Assembly: GCF_003855395.1 (NCBI RefSeq)
Contig: NZ_CP034015.1
Location: forward strand, 186,001-250,000
Reading direction: 5' to 3'
From: Shewanella livingstonensis
GTDB taxonomy: Bacteria; Pseudomonadota; Gammaproteobacteria; Enterobacterales; Shewanellaceae
Length of the DNA stretch: 64,000 nucleotides
A model generated the notes under the pieces. That model saw only the letters and a list, made by a program, of their open reading frames with translations, ran no database searches and was not told the origin of the DNA. The translations under genes and the position numbers were made by a program. Positions 18,392-27,740 of the stretch are shown here, piece after piece (position 1 is the stretch's first letter; each line of letters begins with the position of its first letter).

Positions 18392-21157
18392 ATGTCGACA
18401 AAAGGAATCGCTACTTTTGGAAAAAGGACAACGATAGCACTTGCCATTGCTGGGGCATTAGGTAGTGTGCACGGCGTCTCTGCAGCAGAAGCAGATACTC
18501 AAGCTAATGAACAAAAAATAGAAGTTATTGCTGTAAAGGGGATACGCAGCAGTTTAAAAAACTCGATGGCCGATAAAAAATCGGCTGCTGTGGTGTCAGA
18601 TGGCATTTCAGCCGAAGATTTAGGTAAGTTTCCTGACTTAAATGTTGCCGAATCACTACAACGTATTACCGGTGTATCGATTGACCGAAGTGGCGGTGAA
18701 GGCCAAGCTGTAACCGTTCGTGGTTTTGGTCCACAATTTAACACTGTACTGGTTAACGGCCGCCAATTAGCAACCGACAGTGCAGGTCGCGAATTTAACT
18801 TCGATGTTTTAGCTGCCGACCAAATTACCGGTGCTAATGTTTACAAAACGACTAATGCCAGCATGCAAGAAGGCGGTATTGGTGGTACGGTCGATGTCAC
18901 TACGGCTCGACCTTTTGATTATTCAGGCTTCCAACTTGTAGGCTCTGTGAAAGGCATGTATGAAAGTCTTTCAGAAGAAGTTTCACCTTCTATTTCTGGT
19001 TTGATCAGTAACACCTTTAATGATGAAACTATGGGTGTATTACTGGCGGTAAGTCACCAAGAGCGCCAAGTTCAAATCAACCAAATCAATACCGCTGGCT
19101 GGCGTGGTGGTCAAACCATTTCGAACTCTCGTGACGGTGTTTTGTTTACCAATGCTTATATCCCACGTAACTGGGACCAAATCGTTGATCAACAAGACCG
19201 TACTAGGACTAACGGCAGCTTAGTATTTCAGTATGCACCCTCTGAAGATGTCAGCATTACACTTGATGGCTTTATCTCTAAATTCGAAGTGGACTCTCAA
19301 GTTACAGACTTAGCTTCTTGGTTTGAGCCAGACCGTGTGGGTAATGCTACGATTGACCCAGCTACTGGCACTTTATTAACGTTCAGCCAAGATGTAGGGT
19401 TACATCAAGGCAGTGGCGACCCAGCAACAGACTTTGTGTCTCATACTCGTAACTCACGTGATGTGACCAACAGCGGCGTAGGACTAAACGTTAAATGGGA
19501 CCTAACCGAACAACTAAAAGCAACCTTTGATGTATCAAACTCAAATGCAGAAAACGATCGCGCTGGCCGTGACCGCTTCAATGTTGTGGGCATGACCAAC
19601 AGCTATACCTTTGACGGCACAGGCGGAATACCTACAGTACTCCACGGTGGTTTTGAAAATGGTAACTTACCTGATGCCAATCTGGCTCGTTTACACTATA
19701 ACGAAAAAGGTAATCAATTTACCGATGAAGATGAAATTACTGAGTTTAAGGCTGATTTCGAGTATTCACCCGACTCATTAGTCTTCACCAAAGCAAAATT
19801 CGGGGTTTATCGTCAAGAACGTGAAAAGTCTAGTTACCAAATTTTTGGTAGCCAATGTCAGTTCTGTGGTTACGGTACTGAAGCACCCATTGATGCTATT
19901 AATTTCAGACCTTATACCGCCAATAACTATTTCCCAGGCCTAATTAATACCTTTTACACCTACGACGGTGATGCCATGGTTGATTATTTGGCTGCTGAAG
20001 GTTATCCAATAACGCCAACACTGCAAAATAACCGCTATACCATTAACGAAGATGTTAGCAGTTTGTACATGAACTTTACCTTCATGTATGACGTAGGTGA
20101 TATGCCATTAACTGTCGATGTCGGTGCTCGTTATTCAACAACCGATGTTGAAGTGAGTGCGGTACAAAGTTATATCTCTGATGTAGTGCCAACGAGTGAT
20201 GCAACGTTATTCCAAAATATTTATGGTCCAGCAACAAATATTACTCAAGGTACAACCTACTCAAACTTATTACCAAGCTTAAACGTTAAGTTAGATCTTC
20301 AAGATGATATGGTGTTACGTTTTGCAGTATACGACTCATTAACTCGCCCGACTATGTCACAGCTTTCACCTGCGACTAATTTCAATGAGCCACGTCGTCA
20401 AAACTTAACCGCAAGCGGTGGTAATCCATCACTTGAGCCATTCCGCTCAAGTAACTGGGATGTGTCATACGAGTGGTATTACGACGATGCGAGTATCTTC
20501 AGCTTTGCATTTTTCAGCAAGGAAGTTGATGACTTTATTGTGACGTTAACAGGTAATGAAACTTACCAGATGACCGATCGTACTGGCCCAGATTTTAACT
20601 GTAGTACAACTAACTCAGACCTATGTTCTGACGCTATCGCCGGTACAACAGAAGAGCTAAATGGCCAATCTGAAGACTATACTGTAACGCGCCCACGTAA
20701 TGGTGAATCGGCACGTATTACGGGTTATGAAGTGGCTTTAACACATATATTTGATAACGGTTTTGGAGTTACAGCTAACGCTACCGTGGTTGATAGCAAT
20801 GTAAAAGTGGATGCCAATAGTACTCAAAGTTTTGCACTGGAAGGTTTAGGTAACTCACAAAACTTAATCATGTTTTATGAGCAAGATAACTTCCAAGCTC
20901 GTGTAGCATTTAACAATCGTGAAGGTTTCTTACGTCAGCTAGATAACGGGTTTAACGGTGAGCCAATCAAAACAGAAACATTTGGTCAATGGGATATTAG
21001 CGCCAGCTATGATCTTACTGAAAATGTCTCCGTTTTTGTTGAAGGTATTAACATCACTGAAGAAGAGCTAGTTCAAACAGGCCGCTTTGCTAACCAGATT
21101 TATTCGGTTGAAGACAACGGCTCTCGCTACTCTTTAGGCGTTAGAGGTAAGTTTTAA
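18392..21157 (+). CDS. TonB-dependent outer-membrane receptor, carbohydrate type
   Basis: A 921-residue receptor of the Xanthomonas/Caulobacter-type TonB family. It has a signal peptide ending near VSAAEA, a TonB-box-like IEVIAV, and a plug domain with GKFPDLNVAESLQRITGV, VTVRGFGPQFNTVLVNGR and GGIGGTVDVTTARP. The long 22-strand barrel ends in the aromatic LGVRGKF. Receptors of this type import oligosaccharides and other large nutrients. Two Cys pairs (CQFC and CSTTNSDLC) probably lie in outer loops. A strong terminator follows, so it may be expressed more than the halogenase-sapC-symporter genes behind it. Confidence 0.92.
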   Translation: MSTKGIATFGKRTTIALAIAGALGSVHGVSAAEADTQANEQKIEVIAVKGIRSSLKNSMADKKSAAVVSDGISAEDLGKFPDLNVAESLQRITGVSIDRSGGEGQAVTVRGFGPQFNTVLVNGRQLATDSAGREFNFDVLAADQITGANVYKTTNASMQEGGIGGTVDVTTARPFDYSGFQLVGSVKGMYESLSEEVSPSISGLISNTFNDETMGVLLAVSHQERQVQINQINTAGWRGGQTISNSRDGVLFTNAYIPRNWDQIVDQQDRTRTNGSLVFQYAPSEDVSITLDGFISKFEVDSQVTDLASWFEPDRVGNATIDPATGTLLTFSQDVGLHQGSGDPATDFVSHTRNSRDVTNSGVGLNVKWDLTEQLKATFDVSNSNAENDRAGRDRFNVVGMTNSYTFDGTGGIPTVLHGGFENGNLPDANLARLHYNEKGNQFTDEDEITEFKADFEYSPDSLVFTKAKFGVYRQEREKSSYQIFGSQCQFCGYGTEAPIDAINFRPYTANNYFPGLINTFYTYDGDAMVDYLAAEGYPITPTLQNNRYTINEDVSSLYMNFTFMYDVGDMPLTVDVGARYSTTDVEVSAVQSYISDVVPTSDATLFQNIYGPATNITQGTTYSNLLPSLNVKLDLQDDMVLRFAVYDSLTRPTMSQLSPATNFNEPRRQNLTASGGNPSLEPFRSSNWDVSYEWYYDDASIFSFAFFSKEVDDFIVTLTGNETYQMTDRTGPDFNCSTTNSDLCSDAIAGTTEELNGQSEDYTVTRPRNGESARITGYEVALTHIFDNGFGVTANATVVDSNVKVDANSTQSFALEGLGNSQNLIMFYEQDNFQARVAFNNREGFLRQLDNGFNGEPIKTETFGQWDISASYDLTENVSVFVEGINITEEELVQTGRFANQIYSVEDNGSRYSLGVRGKF

Positions 21158-21170
21158 GTTATAAGCTGTA

Positions 21171-21202
21171 AAAAAGACAGGCGCCTAGCGCCTGTCTTTT
21201 TT
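21171..21202 (+). terminator. intrinsic terminator after the TonB receptor
   Basis: GACAGGCGC and GCGCCTGTC form a perfect 9-bp stem with a 3-base loop, extended by A5/T6 on the flanks. It starts 13 bases after the stop codon, so downstream genes need read-through or their own promoter. Confidence 0.9.
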
Positions 21203-21288
21203 GTATATAACGTGTAAAACGACCTTGTGATAATGTTTAGTCTCTACCGATATTAAACTGAGTTAATTGCAAACAGGATGTTAACCCA

Positions 21289-22812
21289 ATGGCAAAAGCA
21301 ATCAAAAAAATTATCATTGTGGGCGGAGGTACCGCGGGTTGGTTAACGGCAGCCATCATTGCATCGCATCACAAAAGCCACACCAGCCATGATTTAAAGA
21401 TTATCTTAGTGGAATCGTCTGACATTCCCACCGTTGGCGTAGGTGAAGGTACTTGGCCAACCATGAAAAATACCTTACAGCAAATTGGTTTGAGCGAAAG
21501 CGAAGTCTTTAAAGCCTGCAATGCTACGTTTAAACAAGGCGGAAAATTTGTTAACTGGGTACACGGTAACGGCGATTTTTATTATCATCCATTTACTGTC
21601 CCATTAGGGTATGGTCGTCTTGACTTAGCCCCGTATATTGACAACATCAAAGATTATGCTCAGCAAACTAACTTTCAACACGCCATTTGTGAGTCAGGCC
21701 TTGCGCCTCGCAGCATGGCTGAGGGTGAATACCAAGGTACTTGCAATTATGCCTACCATCTTGATGCTGGAGCCTTTGCCGACTTATTAAAGCAACATTG
21801 CAAATCCAAGCTGGCAGTCGAGCATGTGATTGGCACGGTCGAACAAGCCCATGTCGATAATCAAGGTAATATCAGCCATATTTCTATTACCAACCAAAAC
21901 TCAATCGACGGTGATTTATTTGTCGACTGTAGCGGTTTTGCTTCGCTGTTATTGGGAAAAACCCTCAATGTACCGTTTGTGAAGTTAGATCACGTACTCT
22001 TTAATGATCGCGCCATAGCGATGCAAGTACCATACAGTAACCCCCACAGTCCTATTGCCTCGCACACTATCGCTACAGCTCAAGACTCAGGTTGGATTTG
22101 GGATATCGGCTTAACTCATCGTCGTGGTGTTGGTCACGTTTACTCCAGCCGGTTTATGACCGATGAACAAGCTGAAGCTAACTTACGTCGCTATATAGGA
22201 CCACAAGCAGAAGGCTTAAGTGTCAAAAAAATCAGTTATCAAAGCGGTCATCGCGAACGTTATTGGCAAAATAACTGTGTTGCAGTTGGCATGGCTGCGG
22301 GGTTTGTTGAACCTCTAGAAGCTACTGCAATTATGTTAGTTGAAATATCAGCACGTTATATTGCCGACAACCTTCCCGTTAACGACACTATAATGGCATT
22401 AACAGCCAAACGCTTTAACCAGCAAATGACATACCGCTGGGGTCGTATTGTCGATTTTCTTAAACTGCACTATATGTTAACCAAGCGACCTGAACCTTAT
22501 TGGCAAGCGCACTGTAATCCAGACTCTATTCCACAAAGCTTACAAGATGACCTAAGTATATGGGCCTATAGAGGTCCCACCAGCAAAGACTTTAATGGTC
22601 CGAACGAGTTATTTCCTGCAGCCAGTTATCAATATGTCCTTTATGGTATGGAATTTAGTCCTGACTATTCTCAGCATGCGCATTTATATCAGCAGCATGC
22701 CCAAGCTTCTCAGATACTCAACCGCAATGTTCAGCTCACGCAGCAGATGCTCAATACCCTGCCGCCTCACCGAGACTTTATTGAACAGTGGTTAACTCAC
22801 TCTCAACAATAG
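21289..22812 (+). CDS. flavin-dependent tryptophan-halogenase-like protein (PrnA family)
   Basis: A 507-residue FAD protein of the tryptophan halogenase family. The N-terminus has the nucleotide loop VGGGTAGWLTAA and the family motif VGVGEGTWPT. The lysine carrying the haloamine in PrnA appears conserved (ATFKQG), as does the catalytic Glu (EPLEAT). The hallmark WxWxIP motif is changed to WIWDIG, and the chloride-site Ser and Gly after the Glu are both Ala. Family members beside TonB receptors in Alteromonadales, Xanthomonas and Caulobacter have unknown native substrates. It is followed after 12 bases by sapC. Halogenating activity is uncertain. Confidence 0.85.
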   Translation: MAKAIKKIIIVGGGTAGWLTAAIIASHHKSHTSHDLKIILVESSDIPTVGVGEGTWPTMKNTLQQIGLSESEVFKACNATFKQGGKFVNWVHGNGDFYYHPFTVPLGYGRLDLAPYIDNIKDYAQQTNFQHAICESGLAPRSMAEGEYQGTCNYAYHLDAGAFADLLKQHCKSKLAVEHVIGTVEQAHVDNQGNISHISITNQNSIDGDLFVDCSGFASLLLGKTLNVPFVKLDHVLFNDRAIAMQVPYSNPHSPIASHTIATAQDSGWIWDIGLTHRRGVGHVYSSRFMTDEQAEANLRRYIGPQAEGLSVKKISYQSGHRERYWQNNCVAVGMAAGFVEPLEATAIMLVEISARYIADNLPVNDTIMALTAKRFNQQMTYRWGRIVDFLKLHYMLTKRPEPYWQAHCNPDSIPQSLQDDLSIWAYRGPTSKDFNGPNELFPAASYQYVLYGMEFSPDYSQHAHLYQQHAQASQILNRNVQLTQQMLNTLPPHRDFIEQWLTHSQQ

Positions 22813-22824
22813 AATAATAATAAT

Positions 22825-23589
22825 ATGAAAAAATTAACAGAATTAACGCCTCAACAGCATCAACATTTACGACTAGCAAATGACAGCGCAATTCAATTTG
22901 CTCATCAACAAAACATCATGAGTGTACATGTATCGGAAGTCAGCCAAACGGCGTGTAGTATGCCAATTGTATTTGTGCGTGACAGCAATAATGGCCAATG
23001 GGTATTAACAGCATTTACCAGCTTTGATCAAGGTAGTAACTTGTTTGTAGAGCAAGGTATATGGACCGCGTCATATACCCCAACAAACATGCAAACCTTC
23101 CCCTTTTTTTTAATGACATCACCAGATAACCCACAAAGCTACACTATTGGTATTGACCAAGATCATCCCGTTTTTTCAACGACAGCAGGACAAGCTATAT
23201 TTGAAGCAAACAGCAAAGCATCACTGCATTTATCGAAAGTAAAAGCCTTGCTTGAAGCTGATATAAACAATGATATCCACACCCAACAATTTAACCAACA
23301 CATCAGTAAACTGGGTTTACTGCGACCCATTAATATTGTAATCCAACATCAAGATGGCACGAGCCCCAGCTTATCGGGTTTATACACCATCGATGAAGAT
23401 AAGCTACAAACACTGAGCCAAGAAACGTTATTCGAACTGCATCAACAAGGCTACTTAGCACCATTACAAGCAATGCTATTGTCATTATTTCAACTCAATG
23501 TGTTGATCAAAAAACATAATAAAATATCGGCACTCAATCCAATAAAAAGTATCAAACTAGAAGTCAGTAAAAATTCAGCTGCGGCATAA
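22825..23589 (+). CDS. SapC family protein
   Basis: A 254-residue protein recognised as SapC-like by VHVSEVSQTACSMPIVFV near the N-terminus, the FPFFLM and IGIDQD segments, and the later LSGLYTIDEDKLQTL with HQQGYLAPLQAMLLS. It has no signal peptide or membrane segment. The family was named for an S-layer-associated protein, but its biochemical role is not known. It often accompanies tryptophan-halogenase genes and TonB receptors in sugar loci. Here it sits 12 bases after the halogenase and before a symporter. Confidence 0.8.
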   Translation: MKKLTELTPQQHQHLRLANDSAIQFAHQQNIMSVHVSEVSQTACSMPIVFVRDSNNGQWVLTAFTSFDQGSNLFVEQGIWTASYTPTNMQTFPFFLMTSPDNPQSYTIGIDQDHPVFSTTAGQAIFEANSKASLHLSKVKALLEADINNDIHTQQFNQHISKLGLLRPINIVIQHQDGTSPSLSGLYTIDEDKLQTLSQETLFELHQQGYLAPLQAMLLSLFQLNVLIKKHNKISALNPIKSIKLEVSKNSAAA

Positions 23590-23625
23590 CAATACCCAAT
23601 ACAAAAATTGGGAAAGGAAACAATA

Positions 23626-25077
23626 ATGTCTGAAAATATTATTCAAATATCCGTTTTTGCCTTGGTAACGGCAATGATTGGATTATTAACGTATATGAAG
23701 TGTCGTGGAGCTAATCGTCATCAAAGCACACAAAATAAAGAATATTTTCTGGCTGGGGGCGGTTTGAGTTGGATTTTTGTGGCAGGCTCTATCACGTTAA
23801 CAAATTTAAGTACCGATCAACTGGTAGGTATGAACGGTAATCAGATGGCGTTATTGGCATGGTGGGAGTTTTCTGCTTTTATCGGGCTGATTATTCTGGC
23901 TAAACTATTTTTACCCGTTTACTACAAATACAACTGCACAACCACAACTGAGTTACTCGAAAAAAGATACAATAACAAACATATACGCGCAGTAATTGGT
24001 TCTATTTTCTTTTTAGGTAATGCGTTTATCTACATGCCTGCGGTCATTTATTCTGGTTCACTCTTCATGCAAACCATGTTTAACGTCGATATTCCCCTGA
24101 TGTATATTGCCGTCGCATTTGCGTCGTTAGGGGCAGTTTATGCCTTCTTTGGTGGCTTACGCGCAGTAGCGGTATCTGATACTTACTCGGGAGTATTATT
24201 ACTGGGCATGGCTATTTTTGTGGTATTTCTAGCCCTAAATGCTATTAACTATGATTTTTCAGATATTCCAGCAGATAGGCTTACCCTTATTGGCGCCAGT
24301 GACTCACCTCTGCCTTGGCCTACGCTGTTAACGGGGATGATTTTTATCCAAATGTTCTACTGGGGAACTAACCAAACGATAACCCAACGTGCTATGGCTG
24401 CACCCACTCTTAAAGAAGCTCAAAAAGGCGTTTTTGCTGCAGCAGGTATCCGTATCTTAATTGTACCAGCAATAGTAGTTATTCCAGGGATTGTGTCATA
24501 CAAACTCTACGGTGATATTGGTGATGCCGCTTATGGGCGTATTGTGGGCGATCTTATGCCAACGTGGTTAACGGGTGTATTTGCTGCAGCAATGGCTGCT
24601 GCAGTATTATCGACCTATAACAGTCTATTAAACTCAGCAACCGCATTGTATGTGTGTGATATACATGAGGCCTACATCAAAAAAGATCCTAACGTAGTGC
24701 GCTTAAGTGGCTGGGTAACATTATTGCTCAGCATATTAACCTTAGTATTAGTGCCTATTTACCAACAAGCAGAAAGTATCATTAACTTATTACAGCAGTT
24801 AAATGGTTTACTCAGCATGCCAATTTTATCGATATTTATTGTAGGCTTAGTGTTTAAAAACATTGATGCTAGAGCAGGTATTGGTGCGGTGATCTTTGGG
24901 GTAATGTTATATGCCTCATTAACGTTTGAATTCTCTCCATTCTATTCAAGTTGGCACTACATTCACTTAATGCCAGTAACCTTAGCAGCCTGTGTTACCT
25001 TCGCATTAGTGACAAATCGCTTTGTATTTGGCAACACCATTCAATTTGCTTCTGGCGATGAAATTAAAACGACTTAA
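23626..25077 (+). CDS. sodium:solute symporter (SSS family), probable galactose/galactoside transporter
   Basis: An inner-membrane transporter of about 483 residues with some 13-14 hydrophobic helices. SSS/SglT features include EYFLAGGGLSWIFVAGS near residue 40, TNLSTDQLVGMNG, FFGGLRAVAVSDTYSG and YWGTNQTITQRAMAA. I use the ATG at 23626 because AAGGAA stands just before it; a TTG at 23608 overlaps that site. This is the only sugar transporter of the inner membrane in the locus, so it probably imports galactose or a small galactoside with sodium. It ends with a strong terminator. Confidence 0.9.
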   Translation: MSENIIQISVFALVTAMIGLLTYMKCRGANRHQSTQNKEYFLAGGGLSWIFVAGSITLTNLSTDQLVGMNGNQMALLAWWEFSAFIGLIILAKLFLPVYYKYNCTTTTELLEKRYNNKHIRAVIGSIFFLGNAFIYMPAVIYSGSLFMQTMFNVDIPLMYIAVAFASLGAVYAFFGGLRAVAVSDTYSGVLLLGMAIFVVFLALNAINYDFSDIPADRLTLIGASDSPLPWPTLLTGMIFIQMFYWGTNQTITQRAMAAPTLKEAQKGVFAAAGIRILIVPAIVVIPGIVSYKLYGDIGDAAYGRIVGDLMPTWLTGVFAAAMAAAVLSTYNSLLNSATALYVCDIHEAYIKKDPNVVRLSGWVTLLLSILTLVLVPIYQQAESIINLLQQLNGLLSMPILSIFIVGLVFKNIDARAGIGAVIFGVMLYASLTFEFSPFYSSWHYIHLMPVTLAACVTFALVTNRFVFGNTIQFASGDEIKTT

Positions 25078-25097
25078 CAGGCAGTAAGTACACCACT

Positions 25098-25125
25098 GCG
25101 AGCATCCCGAGATGCTCGCTTTTTT
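25098..25125 (+). terminator. intrinsic terminator after the symporter gene
   Basis: GCGAGCATC and GATGCTCGC form a perfect 9-bp stem around CCGA, followed by T6. It closes the halogenase-sapC-symporter unit. Confidence 0.92.
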
Positions 25126-25168
25126 AGCGCTATTAGAGCCAAACCTATGATAATTTAGTCCTTTCTAA

Positions 25169-25195
25169 TCAAGAATTTTACTCATATGCCGATAT
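25169..25195 (+). promoter_or_regulatory. putative sigma-28 (FliA) promoter of the chemoreceptor
   Basis: TCAAGAAT, 11 bases, then GCCGATAT. The E. coli FliA consensus is TAAAGTTT-N11-GCCGATAA, so the matches are 5/8 and 7/8 with exact spacing. It lies 104 bases upstream of the preferred chemoreceptor start, as expected for a motility-regulon gene. Confidence 0.6.
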
Positions 25196-25298
25196 GTTTA
25201 ATATTAGTAAATAAATGAACAGATCACTTCTTATATCCGGTCTTATCCATACTGAGATCAATACGAAGATCAAAAATGACCCAATTAAGGTATTAGCT

Positions 25299-26900
25299 AT
25301 GTTTAACGCTTTTAACACTATCAAAGCTCGTATTCTACTGGGCTATGCAGCTATTTTGTTAATGACCATAGTGGCAGCTATTTTACTCAATAACAGCAAC
25401 CAAACAGTAAAACAAGAAGTCGTCGGCTTTGTTGATGGCACATTACCCGCACTTAACAGTATTACGCGGGTACAAAGTCTTGCCAAAGAACTAGTGTTAA
25501 TAGGTTACTCTTTATATGGCACAACCATAGACGTTAGCGAGTTTAGCCAGACAAAGCTCAAACTTGAAAAAAGTCTTAACGAGCAATACCAGCGGTTAAA
25601 TACCGTGACATCAACTCAATTAATGCCACAAATTAATGCTCTTGATGCCGCGTTATCTGCACTTGAAAACACCATGAGTAAGTCATCGGTAAACTGGGAC
25701 AATGCACGTAATCATTTAACAACATTAAATAACAGTGCCAACGATCTTAAAGATCGTCTCGATATACTCGCAGAAGAAATATCTGCCCAAGCTAGCCACA
25801 ATGCTATTAATATTCAAAATGAACTTGGTCACAATACCATGTTAATTTTTGTATTAGTTGGACTCATGTTAGTGGTGGCAATTGGGGCATACCTAGCTGC
25901 ACAAAAACAAATTGCCACCCCAATACAACAACTGTCAAATGACCTTATCCGTATTGCTCAAAATCGTAATTTAAAAGCCAAACTGTCTGATGAGTGTATC
26001 GTTGAAATTAGTAATGTTGCTACCAGTGTAAATGGCTTAATTAATGTATTCCGCCTAGGCATGAATGATGTGCACGACGTCATTGCGAGTATTAGTCAAA
26101 CCGTTGCTCAACTAAGTAATACCACAGGAAAATCATCCGCCTCTGTTGACGAACTTCAAAGTACGATAGTCAGTTTAGTTGATGTAATGTCGCAGCTTGA
26201 ACAACAAATGGAGCAAAGTGTACAACACTCTCAAAGTGCCTCCGACTCAGCCCAGCAAGGTGCGAAAAGCATGGCTGATGGACAAAAAGAAGTTGAACAG
26301 ACGGCCAACAGTATTAGCGTATTAGCTCAAGATATTGAAACGACAGCCAGCATGTTACTCACACTGCAAAACTCAGGTAAACAAGTCGCTACCGTCGTAA
26401 AAACCATCGCGGAAATTGCCTCTCAAACGAATTTACTGTCATTGAATGCCGCAATTGAAGCGGCTAGAGCAGGCGAAACAGGTAGAGGTTTTGCGGTTGT
26501 AGCAGATGAAGTTCGCACATTAGCGGTGCGCACCCATCAATCAACAGTGGAGATTAATTCAATGCTAGCCAATATTGTCGATTCAATTCAATCTGCAGTC
26601 GATAATATGGCGTCTAATCAGCAAAAAGCTCAACAGTCAGTGTCATTGGCAAAGCAATTAGTGTTAACACTGGAACAAAGCCGCCAACTTATTTTGTCTC
26701 TTGCGGCAGTAAGCCAAGAGTCAGCTATGCTGGCACAAGCTTCGCAACAACAAGCCCATACCGTAAAGCTTAAAGTGCAAGACTTTAGACTGTTAGGCGA
26801 AACCGTTTCTGCTGGTAATTATCAAATTAGTGACGCTGGCATAGAGCTAAGCTCACTAGCAGGTAAGCTCACTAATACCGTTGAATTGTTTGAACGTTAA
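25299..26900 (+). CDS. methyl-accepting chemotaxis protein
   Basis: A membrane chemoreceptor of about 533 residues from the ATG at 25299, which has AAGG eight bases upstream. An ATG at 25215 lacks a ribosome site and adds 28 atypical residues. A first membrane helix ([21 protein letters not shown]) is followed by a helical periplasmic sensor of about 150 residues. A second helix ([20 protein letters not shown]), a HAMP segment and a long signalling coiled coil follow, with the hairpin [20 protein letters not shown] and [11 protein letters not shown]. No C-terminal CheR-tethering pentapeptide is seen. Its place beside the galactoside genes suggests a sugar-related ligand, which is unproven. 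Confidence 0.93.
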   Translation: MFNAFNTIKARILLGYAAILLMTIVAAILLNNSNQTVKQEVVGFVDGTLPALNSITRVQSLAKELVLIGYSLYGTTIDVSEFSQTKLKLEKSLNEQYQRLNTVTSTQLMPQINALDAALSALENTMSKSSVNWDNARNHLTTLNNSANDLKDRLDILAEEISAQASHNAINIQNELGHNTMLIFVLVGLMLVVAIGAYLAAQKQIATPIQQLSNDLIRIAQNRNLKAKLSDECIVEISNVATSVNGLINVFRLGMNDVHDVIASISQTVAQLSNTTGKSSASVDELQSTIVSLVDVMSQLEQQMEQSVQHSQSASDSAQQGAKSMADGQKEVEQTANSISVLAQDIETTASMLLTLQNSGKQVATVVKTIAEIASQTNLLSLNAAIEAARAGETGRGFAVVADEVRTLAVRTHQSTVEINSMLANIVDSIQSAVDNMASNQQKAQQSVSLAKQLVLTLEQSRQLILSLAAVSQESAMLAQASQQQAHTVKLKVQDFRLLGETVSAGNYQISDAGIELSSLAGKLTNTVELFER

Positions 26901-26928
26901 TCCCTAAAAATTAATCCCAATAGAATCA

Positions 26929-27699
26929 TTATCGAGGCGGTTTTTGTTTATACCAAATCCAAAAACCGCTTAATGATACCAACAACAATGCTAGCGCGAA
27001 CAAATCCCATAACCACACGGTTAACGCCCCAAATAAGCGACCGCTATGCAGATCTTGCATTACCCGCTCCCAATTTAAATGTGCACTGCGGGCACGTTGA
27101 ATAAACTCAACATCAACTTGCAGATTAGGGATAAGCCAACTCAATGGTTTAATCGGCGCCATGAGTTGCCAATCGATTAATTGCTCATCGGCTCGATAAA
27201 CTCCAGCATCAGTGTTTAGCCACACGCGATTATCCACCACTGCCAGTGCTAATAAGTCGGTCGGTAAACCGGTGCTACTATTTTGAGTTTCTTGTAAGTG
27301 CCCTGCGGTATCGAACAAATATAATTGTTGAGCATCTATAGCCACCAGCATGTTAGTAACATAACTGGCACTAATTAAAGTTTGTGTACCTTCAAAAATG
27401 ACACGTTTACCCCGCCACAATAAATTATCGGTAACATGCAATGCCGGTAAATTTGGGGTATCTAATACAGAAAACATCGCAACATGTGTAGGAGCCGGAA
27501 TACCATAATAATCAAGCAACCACGACTGGGTGACAGGTGTTTGGTCTAAACCAAAATCATCACTGTGATTTATCGCCACGCCAGTAAACACTAACAATAA
27601 GATAAATAGCGCACTCGCTAACCCTAAGCGTCGATGCCAAGGACGTAGAGCACGTAAAAACTTAAGTCTAAAACGGTTACGTTGAGATGTCTTTGTCAC
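26929..27699 (-). CDS. PepSY-associated transmembrane protein
   Basis: A 256-residue inner-membrane protein with an N-terminal helix (about residues 25-45, GLASALFILLLVFTGVAIN) and a C-terminal helix (LWDLFALALLLVSLSGFWIWY) around a periplasmic domain. Histidines beside the helices (WHRRLG, NHSDD, DLHSG) could bind haem or quinone, as in PepSY-TM electron-transfer proteins. It is the last gene of an operon with a flavinylated FMN-binding protein and a porin behind a Fur box. A role in passing electrons across the inner membrane to the periplasmic flavin is inferred. Confidence 0.82.
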   Translation of the reverse strand: MTKTSQRNRFRLKFLRALRPWHRRLGLASALFILLLVFTGVAINHSDDFGLDQTPVTQSWLLDYYGIPAPTHVAMFSVLDTPNLPALHVTDNLLWRGKRVIFEGTQTLISASYVTNMLVAIDAQQLYLFDTAGHLQETQNSSTGLPTDLLALAVVDNRVWLNTDAGVYRADEQLIDWQLMAPIKPLSWLIPNLQVDVEFIQRARSAHLNWERVMQDLHSGRLFGALTVWLWDLFALALLLVSLSGFWIWYKQKPPR

Positions 27700-27740
27700 A
27701 CTAACCTGCTTGAGATGATCTGCTAGAATTGAAACATGGC

